Below are positions 10,590 through 17,107 of a stretch of DNA of 64,000 bases, piece after piece (position 1 is the first letter of the stretch; each line of letters begins with the position of its first letter). The notes beneath the pieces were generated by a model. It made no database searches, had not been told where the DNA came from, and worked only from the letters and a program-made list of their open reading frames with translations. The position numbers and the translations under genes are program-made. This stretch comes from Microbispora siamensis (lineage in GTDB: Bacteria; Actinomycetota; Actinomycetes; Streptosporangiales; Streptosporangiaceae), in the NCBI RefSeq assembly GCF_016863095.1, contig NZ_BOOF01000005.1, positions 186,001-250,000 of the forward strand, read 5' to 3'.

Positions 10590-10715
10590 ATGACCCCTCA
10601 AGAGCAAAACCAGACCCAGCCGGAGGAAGCGGCCGAGCCGGCCGCGGCCGAGATCACGATCCGCAGACTGGACAAGATCGAGACGACGGCCTTCAGCCAG
10701 GGGAACTCGACCTGA
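10590..10715 (+). CDS. Candidate RiPP precursor peptide A (41 aa)
   Basis: A small gene with AGAAGG at 10578-10583, six bases before its ATG. The N-terminal 20 residues are Gln/Glu/Ala/Pro-rich and acidic, leader-like. Then comes 'EITIRRLDKIETTAFSQGNST'-type sequence whose block IxIRxLDxxET is shared with peptide B at 12992, and both end exactly 20 residues from the first shared Ile. The tail FSQGNST is rich in Asn/Ser/Thr/Gly and has no Cys. The peptide sits directly behind the ThiF-like gene. No homologous family is known to me; the precursor role is inferred from size, pairing and context. Confidence 0.75.
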   Translation: MTPQEQNQTQPEEAAEPAAAEITIRRLDKIETTAFSQGNST

Positions 10716-10767
10716 GGCCGGTCCGGGAGTGCCTGACGAATACCGCCCGTCACGGGCGGGAACCCAG

Positions 10768-10817
10768 GTGGACACATCGCAAGGCGGAGGAGGCCATAGC
10801 GGAGCTATGGGCGACGA
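10768..10817. repeat. Dispersed palindrome-bearing repeat, copy 1
   Basis: About 50 bases ending 'GCTATGGGCGACGA' recur at 36318-36370 with a handful of substitutions and a three-base length difference. The core CCATAGC-gga-GCTATGG (10794-10810) is a perfect seven-base stem with a three-base loop. It lies between peptide A and the protease gene. It looks like a genomic intergenic repeat family (REP-like); two copies are visible here. Confidence 0.7.
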
Positions 10818-10845
10818 TTCCGGGCCCCGCGGAAGTTCCGAGCCT

Positions 10846-10975
10846 GCGAGGAATTTCCGTGGGTGGGGTCCCAATCCGTGTGGCGATTCCGGGCCCGCGA
10901 GGAATTCCCGCGAGTGGGGCGGCGATTTCCGGCGCCGCGGAAATCCCGATTCTGCGAGGAGTTCTCCGTGGTGAA
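10846..10975. repeat. Imperfect tandem repeats between peptide A and the M50 gene
   Basis: Three copies of a GCGAGGAATTYCCG-like unit start at 10846, 10897 and 10954 (51 and 57 bases apart), interleaved with three copies of a GCGATTCCGGGCC-like unit (10811-10827, 10883-10895 and 10922-10935). The spacings are multiples of three, so an 81-codon frame (10729-10974) carries repeated 'ARNxRxWG' motifs, but it lacks a good ribosome site. This fills most of the 368-base gap 10716-11083. Nothing else is seen there. Confidence 0.6.
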
Positions 10976-11083
10976 GCGCGACGAGGCGCCGCCCGGGCCA
11001 CGCGCGGCAGGGCGTGACCTGTCGGGCACGGGGACCGGGGCGGGCCTGTCGCCCGCCCCGGTACACCCCGTGGAACGTCCGTC

Positions 11084-12298
11084 ATGACACCGACCAGGGT
11101 CACCCTGCACGATCTCGGCGTACGCCGGGACCGCGAGGAGTGGATCGTCGGGCGGGTGGAGACCGGCGACGTCATCGCCGTGCCCACGCAGGGCATGCGG
11201 GTCATCCGCCTGCTGCAGGAGGGGGCGACGGTTCCCGAGGTGGAGCGGCGGCTCGGCGCGGAGACCGGGACCCGGGTGAACGTGGGCGGATTCGTCGAGG
11301 GCCTGCTCCGTGCGGGATTGGTGGCGGCGGTGGACGGATGCCCGGTTCCCACGGCCGCTCCCCCGCCGCCCACCCTTCCCCGGCTGCTGCCCCGCCACGT
11401 GCGGTGGACGCTCAACCCGCTGCTGCACGCCGCCCTGGCGACCGTGATCCTGGCCGGGGCGGCGGTGGCACTGCTGCGGCCCGGCGCCGTACCCGGCTGG
11501 CGGGACCTGCTCTGGAGCGACCGCGGGACGCTGGTCCTGCTCGCGCAGTCGGCGGCCGGATGGCTGCTGATCCTCCTGCACGAGCTGGCCCATCTCTGCA
11601 CGGCCCGCGCCGCCGGCGTGCCGGGGCGCGTCAGGTTCGGCACCCGGCTGCAGTTCCTCACGGCCCAGACCGAGGTGTCGGGCATCTGGCTGGCCGAGCG
11701 CCGGGTCCGGCTGACGGTCTACCTGTCCGGCATGGCGCTGGACGCCGCCGTGTGCGCGGTCTGCCTCCTGCTGACCGTGCCGGCCGGTCCGCATCCGGCC
11801 CTGTCCGTCGTCGCGATGACGGCGCTGATCATGCTGTCGACCCAGTTCCTGGTGTTCATGCGCACCGATCTCTACTTCGTCCTGCAGGACGTGACGCGCT
11901 GCCGGAACCTGTACGGCGACTCCACCGCGTACGCCGCGCACCTGTGCCGGCGGGCCTTGCTGCGCCCGTCGGCCGATCCGCTCGCCCGGCTGCCGCGGAC
12001 CGAGGGCCGGTGGGTCCGGGCCTACACCGCGCTGCTCGTCGCCGGGACCGCGCTGTGCCTCTGCCTCGCCGCCGCAGTGACGGTTCCCGCGACCGTGGGC
12101 CTGCTCGCCGGTTCCGTGCGCGCGTTGCTCGACCCGCCCGGCTGGGTCGCCGCGGCGGACGGCGTGGTCACGGTGCTGGTCGTCACCGGGTTCCACGTCC
12201 TCTGGGCCAGGACGTGGTGGCTCAGGCACGGTCCGAGGGCGCGCCGTGCCGCCGGACTGCTGAGGAGGAACCGTGATCCCGAGCGATGTGTTCGATGA
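11084..12298 (+). CDS. Membrane zinc metalloprotease, M50-like, with PqqD-like N-terminal domain
   Basis: A 404-residue protein. Residues 1-85 have the pattern of the PqqD-like domain fused to 'peptide zinc metalloprotease' proteins (ending 'VEGLLRAGLVAAVDG'). After a proline linker come about six membrane helices. HELAH at 166-170 gives zinc ligands H166/H170 and catalytic E167 inside a helix, and 'TDLYFVLQD' at 261-269 offers the third acidic ligand in the position of the M50 Asp motif. The family cuts or matures peptides at the membrane; here the likely substrates are the two small peptides. The downstream DUF6879 gene overlaps its end by 26 bases, implying coupled expression. The ATG at 11084 has only a weak ribosome site. 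Confidence 0.83.
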   Translation: MTPTRVTLHDLGVRRDREEWIVGRVETGDVIAVPTQGMRVIRLLQEGATVPEVERRLGAETGTRVNVGGFVEGLLRAGLVAAVDGCPVPTAAPPPPTLPRLLPRHVRWTLNPLLHAALATVILAGAAVALLRPGAVPGWRDLLWSDRGTLVLLAQSAAGWLLILLHELAHLCTARAAGVPGRVRFGTRLQFLTAQTEVSGIWLAERRVRLTVYLSGMALDAAVCAVCLLLTVPAGPHPALSVVAMTALIMLSTQFLVFMRTDLYFVLQDVTRCRNLYGDSTAYAAHLCRRALLRPSADPLARLPRTEGRWVRAYTALLVAGTALCLCLAAAVTVPATVGLLAGSVRALLDPPGWVAAADGVVTVLVVTGFHVLWARTWWLRHGPRARRAAGLLRRNRDPERCVR

Positions 12299-12911
12299 CG
12301 TCAGGGCCGCGGCCGGCGAGTTCCTGGGGTTGGACGCCTACCAGGCCGAGTTCGAGGAGGTCTACCGCGACGCGACGGAGGTGGTGTGGAAGCTGGAGCG
12401 CGCCCAGCACTTCCACGAGCCCGCCGTGCCGAGCTGGCGGGCCGCCGACGCGGGCGACTGGGCGCGGGCCGTCGAGCTCATCGAGGAGATGCGGGCCCCG
12501 CTGACCGCGATGTACCGCGAGCGGGCCCCGTTCCGGCGGCTGCGCGTCGTCGAGCTGCCCCCGACCCCGTACCTTCAGTGGGAGTCACAGATCTTCGCCG
12601 TACGGGTGGCGGCGGGCGAGGAGATCAGGGTGCTCGCGGCTTCGGCGGTGGCGCCGCTGGAGACCCGGGCGCCGCTGCCCGAACTGGTGATCTTCGGCCC
12701 GGACCTGCTGTACGAGGTCCGCTACGACGAGATCGGGGCCGCCGTCGGCGCCCGCCGGATCACCGATCCCGGCGTCGTCTCCCCCTGCCTGTCCGCCCTG
12801 GTCTCCCTGTACGGCGAGGGCGAGGACCTGCTGCCCTTCTTCGAACGCGAGGTGGCCCCGCTGCCGCCTCCGCCCAGCCTGTCGGAGAAGCCTGCCCGAA
12901 TTGGGCCTTGA
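12273..12911 (+). CDS. DUF6879-like protein, paralogue 1
   Basis: A 212-residue soluble protein. Shared with the second paralogue at 13225 are 'VWKLERAQHFHEP..PSW' (about residues 32-50), 'RLRVVELPPTPYLQWE' (about 88-103), 'APLPELVI' and 'YEVRYDEIGA.VG.RRITDPGVV' near the C-terminus. These match the DUF6879 layout (FRLETLQ-like start, a 'PxTxYLxxE' strand, and a final 'MxYDxxGxxxGAxxVxD'). DUF6879 proteins are common in actinomycetes beside XRE regulators and have no established biochemical function. GTG 12273 follows a strong GAGGAGG. Its overlap with the protease gene and its closeness to peptide B suggest a role in this peptide system. Confidence 0.75.
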   Translation: MIPSDVFDDVRAAAGEFLGLDAYQAEFEEVYRDATEVVWKLERAQHFHEPAVPSWRAADAGDWARAVELIEEMRAPLTAMYRERAPFRRLRVVELPPTPYLQWESQIFAVRVAAGEEIRVLAASAVAPLETRAPLPELVIFGPDLLYEVRYDEIGAAVGARRITDPGVVSPCLSALVSLYGEGEDLLPFFEREVAPLPPPPSLSEKPARIGP

Positions 12912-12991
12912 CCCGAGATCGGGAGCGGCCAACGATCGACATGTCGCCCTCGGGGGAGAGTCTGCGGCCACGCCGACGAACGGAGGGTGAG

Positions 12992-13120
12992 ATGAAGCCG
13001 GCCGAGCCAGAACCCGAGGTGGTGCAGGAGACCGAAGGAACGGCGCGGACGAGGCAGATCGTGATCAGGTTGCTGGACGCGACGGAGACGGCCGTGTGCA
13101 GCAACTCGACGGGGAACTGA
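12992..13120 (+). CDS. Candidate RiPP precursor peptide B (42 aa)
   Basis: A 42-residue gene with GGAGGG at 12982-12987, four bases before ATG. The N-terminus is acidic and Pro/Glu-rich (MKPAEPEPEVVQE), then 'IVIRLLDATETAVCSNSTGN' follows. It aligns without gaps to peptide A over the last 20 residues (shared Ile, Ile, Arg, Leu, Asp, Glu, Thr, Ser). The tail has one Cys and ends in Asn. The C-terminal Asn is notable because ThiF-like MccB acts on a C-terminal Asn in microcin C synthesis. It is flanked on both sides by DUF6879 genes. The precursor role is inferred. Confidence 0.77.
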   Translation: MKPAEPEPEVVQETEGTARTRQIVIRLLDATETAVCSNSTGN

Positions 13121-13224
13121 CTCACCAGACGTCCGCGGAAGACCCACGCGCGCCACGCTTCCAGATCCGGGCCGGAGCCGGGCGCGCTCCGACCAGCGAT
13201 TCGGCTTCGGCCGAAGGAGGCTCC

Positions 13225-13854
13225 ATGCCCGGAGAAGCGTTCGAGCACGTCAGACAGGCCGCGGGAGAGATCCTTCCCGCAGCGGAGTACCGGACCGAGC
13301 TCTACGACCACCTGAGCCGGATCGAGGGCGTGGTATGGAAGCTGGAACGCGCCCAGCACTTCCACGAGCCCGACACCCCGAGCTGGGTCGCCATGATGAG
13401 CGGAGACTGGGACCGGTCGCTCGCGCTGATGGACGAGATGCGCTTCGCCGACGACCTGCCGCCCCGGGCGGAGCTGCGCCGGCTGCGGATCGTCGAGATG
13501 CCGCCGACGCCGTACCTGCAGTGGGAGATCGTCCTGCTCGCGGCGCGCACGCGGGCGGGCGAGCGGGCACGGGCGCTGCACGCCCGGTCCGTACGCCACC
13601 TGGAGAGCCGCGCGCCGCTGCCCGAGCTGCTGATCCTCAACCCGGACCTCATGTACGAGGTCCTCTACGACGAGATCGGCGCCCACGTCGGCGGGCGGCG
13701 GATCACCGACACCCGGGTCGTCGAGGGCTGCGCCCGAGCCGTCGCCGAGCTGTACGCCGACGCCGAGGACATGGTGGCCTTCCACGACCGCGAGGTGGCG
13801 CACCTGCCGCCGCCGGTCGCCCGGCGGATCCTGTCCCGCCCCGGTCATCCCTGA
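13225..13854 (+). CDS. DUF6879-like protein, paralogue 2
   Basis: A 209-residue paralogue of the gene at 12273, closely similar over its whole length, including the identical stretch 'VWKLERAQHFHEP' and a 'PPTPYLQWE' strand. GAAGGAGG at 13213-13220 gives a strong start at ATG 13225. It follows peptide B by 104 bases. The order peptide-(repeat)-protease-DUF6879-peptide-DUF6879 suggests a peptide/DUF6879 unit was duplicated. The function of the family is unknown; escort, immunity or modification-accessory roles are all possible and untested. Confidence 0.75.
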   Translation: MPGEAFEHVRQAAGEILPAAEYRTELYDHLSRIEGVVWKLERAQHFHEPDTPSWVAMMSGDWDRSLALMDEMRFADDLPPRAELRRLRIVEMPPTPYLQWEIVLLAARTRAGERARALHARSVRHLESRAPLPELLILNPDLMYEVLYDEIGAHVGGRRITDTRVVEGCARAVAELYADAEDMVAFHDREVAHLPPPVARRILSRPGHP

Positions 13855-13883
13855 GACGCGCCCCCCGGCCGGCGGGACAGGGC

Positions 13884-14333
13884 TCAGGCCCCGTCCCGCC
13901 CGTGCTCCTCAAGCACTCCGCGCAGGGTGGCGAGCGTCGCGGCGGTCCGGGCGAGGTCGGCGGCCGGAACGGCGGCGGTGCGGGCGGCCAGCTCGTCCTC
14001 AAGGGCCGGGCGGGCCGCGGCCAGAAGCCGGGCGCCCTCCGGCGTGAGGCTGAGGATGGAGGACCGCCGGTCCTCCGGATGCGCCGCGCGCACGCACAAG
14101 CCCGCGTTCTCGAGCCGGTCGACGGCCTTGCTCACGGCTCCGACGGTGATGCCCACCTCCCGCACGATGTCGAGCACCCGGCACCCGGGACGCCCGCCGA
14201 TGATCTCCAGGAACTCGAACGTACCCAGGCCGATGCCGTGCTCGGCGCGCAGCCGGTCGCTCACCGCGTTGTACAGCCGGGTCTCGACGCGGACGAGATC
14301 GGTGAACAGGCGAGTGATGTCGGTCACATTCAT
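13884..14333 (-). CDS. MarR-family transcriptional regulator
   Basis: A 149-residue winged-helix protein with the MarR plan: an N-terminal dimer helix ('LFTDLVRVETRLYNAVSDRL'), the recognition region 'CRVLDIVREVGITVGAVSKAVDRLE', a wing with 'AAHPEDRRSSILSLTPEG', and a C-terminal dimer helix. It starts at ATG 14333 without a clear ribosome site. It is divergent from an esterase gene across a 105-base region holding three palindromes of the form TTCCnnGGAA, so it probably represses itself and the esterase and responds to a small ligand. Confidence 0.92.
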   Translation of the reverse strand: MNVTDITRLFTDLVRVETRLYNAVSDRLRAEHGIGLGTFEFLEIIGGRPGCRVLDIVREVGITVGAVSKAVDRLENAGLCVRAAHPEDRRSSILSLTPEGARLLAAARPALEDELAARTAAVPAADLARTAATLATLRGVLEEHGRDGA

Positions 14334-14343
14334 GGGCGGATTC

Positions 14344-14406
14344 GATTCCAAGGAATCATCTTCCGTGGAATCGGGTTGAGGATCACATGTGCATTCCACG
14401 GAATGC
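14344..14406. promoter_or_regulatory. Three TTCC-nn-GGAA palindromes, probable MarR operators
   Basis: GATTCC-AA-GGAATC (14344-14357), TTCC-GT-GGAA (14361-14370) and GCATTCC-AC-GGAATGC (14391-14406) share one consensus, ATTCCNNGGAAT. All three lie in the divergent promoter region of the MarR and esterase genes; the first sits only ten bases before the MarR start codon. Confidence 0.75.
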
Positions 14407-14438
14407 ATCCTCTCACCCTCGACATCATGGAGGTCCGG

Positions 14439-15365
14439 ATGACCCGCCGGCAGCGCGAGGCCGTCGACGCCCTGCACCGCAACGCCCCCGTCCACCCGAA
14501 CCCGACCCTGGCGGAGCAACGCGCCGGATTCGCCGGCGCACTCTCCCGGCCCCTGCCCGACGACGTCGCCGTGCACGAGACGGTGCTCGCCGGCCGTCCC
14601 GCGCTCGACCTGACCCCGGCCACCGCCACCGGCCGTGCGCGGCTGCTCCATTTCCACGGTGGCGGCTACGTCCTGGGGTCGCCCGGCACGCACGCGGGAT
14701 TCACCGCCCAGCTGGCGCGCCGTGCCCGGCTGCGGGCGACGTCCCTGGACTACCGGCTGGCCCCCGAGCATCCTTTCCCCGCCGCGGTGGACGACGGCCT
14801 CGCCGCCTACCGGGCGCTGCTCGACGAGGGGGTGCGACCGGAGGAACTGGTGCTCGCCGGGGACTCCGCGGGCGGCGGGCTGGCCGTCGCCACCCTGGTC
14901 GCGGCCCGCGACGCCGGCCTGCCGCAGCCGGCGGGCGCCGTCGTCTTCTCTCCGTGGGTCGACCTGACACTCGGCGGGCAGAGCATGCGCACCAAGAAGG
15001 ACGCCGACCCGATCTTCACCCGCGAGGCGATCCAGGCGTTCGCCACCCCCTACCTGGCCGGCCAGGATCCCGCCCAGCCGCTGGCGAGCCCCGTGTTCGC
15101 CGACCTGCGGGGCCTGCCCCCGCTGCTGGTGCAGGCCGGCTCGAACGAACTCCTGCTGGACGACGCCGTCCGGCTCGCCGGGCGCGCGGCCGCGGACGAG
15201 GTTGAGGTCACGCTGCGGGTCTGGCCGCAGGTGCCGCACGTCTTCCAGAACCACTTCGGCCACCTCGACGAGGCCGACGAGGCGCTCGACGAGGCCGCCC
15301 GCTTCCTGGCCACCCGGGTGCGGGCCGGGCAGGAGGTTCAGGATCCGGAAGCGGACCGTCCCTGA
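14439..15365 (+). CDS. Alpha/beta hydrolase, hormone-sensitive-lipase (family IV) esterase
   Basis: A 308-residue esterase. The oxyanion-hole motif HGGG is at residues 73-76, 'DYRLAPEHPFPA' at 104-115 and the nucleophile in GDSAGG at 141-146 (Ser143). The C-terminal Asp and His of the triad are expected near 'GSNELLLDDA' and 'VPHVFQ'. The family hydrolyses short acyl esters in the cytoplasm. GGAGG at 14429-14433 favours ATG 14439 over ATG 14427. It is probably the target of the divergent MarR protein, pointing to inducible ester detoxification or catabolism; the substrate is unknown. Confidence 0.9.
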   Translation: MTRRQREAVDALHRNAPVHPNPTLAEQRAGFAGALSRPLPDDVAVHETVLAGRPALDLTPATATGRARLLHFHGGGYVLGSPGTHAGFTAQLARRARLRATSLDYRLAPEHPFPAAVDDGLAAYRALLDEGVRPEELVLAGDSAGGGLAVATLVAARDAGLPQPAGAVVFSPWVDLTLGGQSMRTKKDADPIFTREAIQAFATPYLAGQDPAQPLASPVFADLRGLPPLLVQAGSNELLLDDAVRLAGRAAADEVEVTLRVWPQVPHVFQNHFGHLDEADEALDEAARFLATRVRAGQEVQDPEADRP

Positions 15366-15383
15366 CCGCCGCGGCCGGTCCCG

Positions 15384-15923
15384 TCAGGCACGCGGCGGGC
15401 GCAGGCGGGCCATCTCGGCCGCGATGGCCTCCAGCCTCCAGTGGGCGTTCAGCCCGCTGGGGTTGGGCAGCACCCACAACCCCGTGCCGCCGATCGTCTC
15501 CTCCTGCGGGCCGATCCGGGCGGCGGGGCGGGCGAAGGCGACGCGGTAGGCCGACACCCCCGCTATCGCCAGGACCCGGGGACGGAACTCCGCCACCAGC
15601 CGCGCGAGCCGCGCGCCGCCCTCGCGGAGCTCCTCCGGGGCCAGCTCGTCGGCCCGGGCGGTCGCCCGGGCCACGATGTTGGTGATGCCCAGCCCGTACG
15701 ACGGGAGCAGGTGCTGCTCGGACGGCGTGAGCCTGCGCGGCACGAGACCGGACAGGTGCAGGGCGGGCCAGAACCGGTTGCCCGGCCGCGCGAAGTGGTG
15801 GCCGGTCGCGGCCGAGTAGAGGCTGGGGTTGATCCCGCAGAACAGCACGTCGAGCCCGGGGCCGAGCACGTCCTCGATCGTCGCGTTCCTGGCCGCCTCG
15901 AGGTCGGCCTTGGTGGGGGCCAT
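15384..15923 (-). CDS. mug: Mismatch-specific G:T/U DNA glycosylase (Mug family)
   Basis: A 179-residue uracil-DNA-glycosylase-superfamily protein. The catalytic-pocket motif 'FCGINPSLYSA' (about residues 28-38) and the intercalation loop 'PNPSGLNAHW' (about 152-161) are both typical of Mug/TDG. It removes U or T mispaired with G, giving an abasic site for base-excision repair. It converges on the esterase gene across 18 bases. Confidence 0.92.
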   Translation of the reverse strand: MAPTKADLEAARNATIEDVLGPGLDVLFCGINPSLYSAATGHHFARPGNRFWPALHLSGLVPRRLTPSEQHLLPSYGLGITNIVARATARADELAPEELREGGARLARLVAEFRPRVLAIAGVSAYRVAFARPAARIGPQEETIGGTGLWVLPNPSGLNAHWRLEAIAAEMARLRPPRA

Positions 15924-16014
15924 GCCGCGATGCTAGTGCCCCTCCCGCTCCTGGCAGCATTCCGGACGGCGCCGGTGCACAGGTGGGTCAACCGGAAGGT
16001 GCGTCGGTCGGGGA

Positions 16015-16386
16015 TCAGACGGCGAAGAGCAGGGCGGCGCTGATCAGGACGATCACGGCGGTCGCGAAGTGGATGCCGAACGCGACCGCCCGGGTGCCGC
16101 CGTTGCGCAGCACGATCAGGGTGTCGCCCAGGGGCAGCAGGGCGACGATCAGCATGTACCAGGCCTCGGCGCGGGCGCCGGCGAAGGCCAGCAGGGCCAG
16201 GCCCAGCAGGCCGTAGCCCCCGTCACGCAGGCCCTTGATCGTGAGATAGGCGACGTCGCCGTCCTTCTTCGCCGGCACGCCGTAGCCGGCGGCCGCCGCG
16301 TGGGGCACGAGCAGGAAACGGGCTCCGATGAACAGGACGAACAGGTTGAGGACGACGGCGAGGCCGTACGCGATGGGGGTGAGCAT
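16015..16386 (-). CDS. DUF4267-type small membrane protein
   Basis: A 123-residue protein with four hydrophobic segments and the family's conserved middle 'GVPAKKDGDVAYLTIKGLRDGGYGLLGL'. DUF4267 proteins are of unknown function and are often found beside TetR regulators, as here. It is divergent from the TetR gene at 16475 and shares an operator-rich 88-base promoter region, so its expression is probably repressed by that protein. Confidence 0.85.
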   Translation of the reverse strand: MLTPIAYGLAVVLNLFVLFIGARFLLVPHAAAAGYGVPAKKDGDVAYLTIKGLRDGGYGLLGLALLAFAGARAEAWYMLIVALLPLGDTLIVLRNGGTRAVAFGIHFATAVIVLISAALLFAV

Positions 16387-16401
16387 GTCTCTCTCCGAGA
16401 A

Positions 16402-16464
16402 CTAGCAGCGCTAGGAACGAGAATGACGCTAGCAGAGCGTTGCGATAAACGCTAGCGCTGCTAG
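16402..16464. promoter_or_regulatory. TetR operator: inverted CTAGCAGCGCTAG copies
   Basis: CTAGCAGCGCTAG (16402-16414) and its exact reverse complement CTAGCGCTGCTAG (16452-16464) flank a third related ACGCTAGC element (16428-16435). All lie between the divergent DUF4267 and TetR genes; the right-hand copy ends ten bases before the TetR start. Confidence 0.75.
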
Positions 16465-16474
16465 AGTCCCAAGC

Positions 16475-17047
16475 ATGTCGATCCAGTCACGCAGGGAACG
16501 CGAGCGCGCCGAGCGGGAGAAGCTGATCATCACGGCGGCCCGCGAGCTGGCCGAGGCCGAAGGCTGGGAAGCGGTCACGACCCGGCGGCTGGCCGAGCGG
16601 GTCGAGTACAGCCAGCCGGTGCTCTACAGCCACTTCAAGGGCAAGGACGCGATCATGGCGGCCGTCGCCGTGGAGGGCTGCGCCGACCTGGCCGAGGAGC
16701 TGCGTGCGGCCCGGACCGCGGCGCCGGACGCCCGCCGCGCCATCGCCGCCGTCAGCGCGGCCTACGTGGCCTTCGCCGACCGGCACCCGGCCCTCTACGA
16801 CGTGATCTTCAGCCTGGCCGTCCCCCTGCCGTTCGCCACCCCCGAGGCCCCGCCCGCCCTGCAGGCGGCCTTCGGCGAGCTGGCCGAGGCCGTTCGGCCG
16901 CACGCGGGCGGCGACGATCTGGGCGCGCTGACCGAGACCTTCTGGGCCGCCCTGCACGGCCTGGCGACCCTCATGCGCGGCGGCCGGCTCCCGCGCGAGC
17001 ACCACGACCACAGGCTCGCGCTGCTCCTGGCCCGTTTCACGGGCTGA
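16475..17047 (+). CDS. TetR/AcrR-family regulator of the DUF4267 gene
   Basis: A 190-residue repressor. The N-terminal helix-turn-helix is 'LIITAARELAEAEGWEAVTTRRLAERVEYSQPVLYSHFKGKDAI' in outline (about residues 15-58), and the C-terminal domain is Ala-rich and ligand-binding ('ALYDVIFSLAVPLPF'). No clear ribosome site precedes ATG 16475, so it may be leaderless. It is divergent from the DUF4267 gene, with inverted operator copies between them. The ligand is unknown. Confidence 0.92.
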   Translation: MSIQSRRERERAEREKLIITAARELAEAEGWEAVTTRRLAERVEYSQPVLYSHFKGKDAIMAAVAVEGCADLAEELRAARTAAPDARRAIAAVSAAYVAFADRHPALYDVIFSLAVPLPFATPEAPPALQAAFGELAEAVRPHAGGDDLGALTETFWAALHGLATLMRGGRLPREHHDHRLALLLARFTG

Positions 17048-17107
17048 GCCCGGCCCCGGACGAGCGCCGGGAGCCCGGACCGGAGCCCCGGCGGAGAGGC
17101 CGGAGGC

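Noticed and set aside
10729-10974. 81-codon frame with 'ARNxRxWG' repeats after peptide A
   Set aside because: No ribosome site, overlaps a dispersed palindromic repeat, and the reverse strand shows comparable repetitive frames; kept only as a repeat region.
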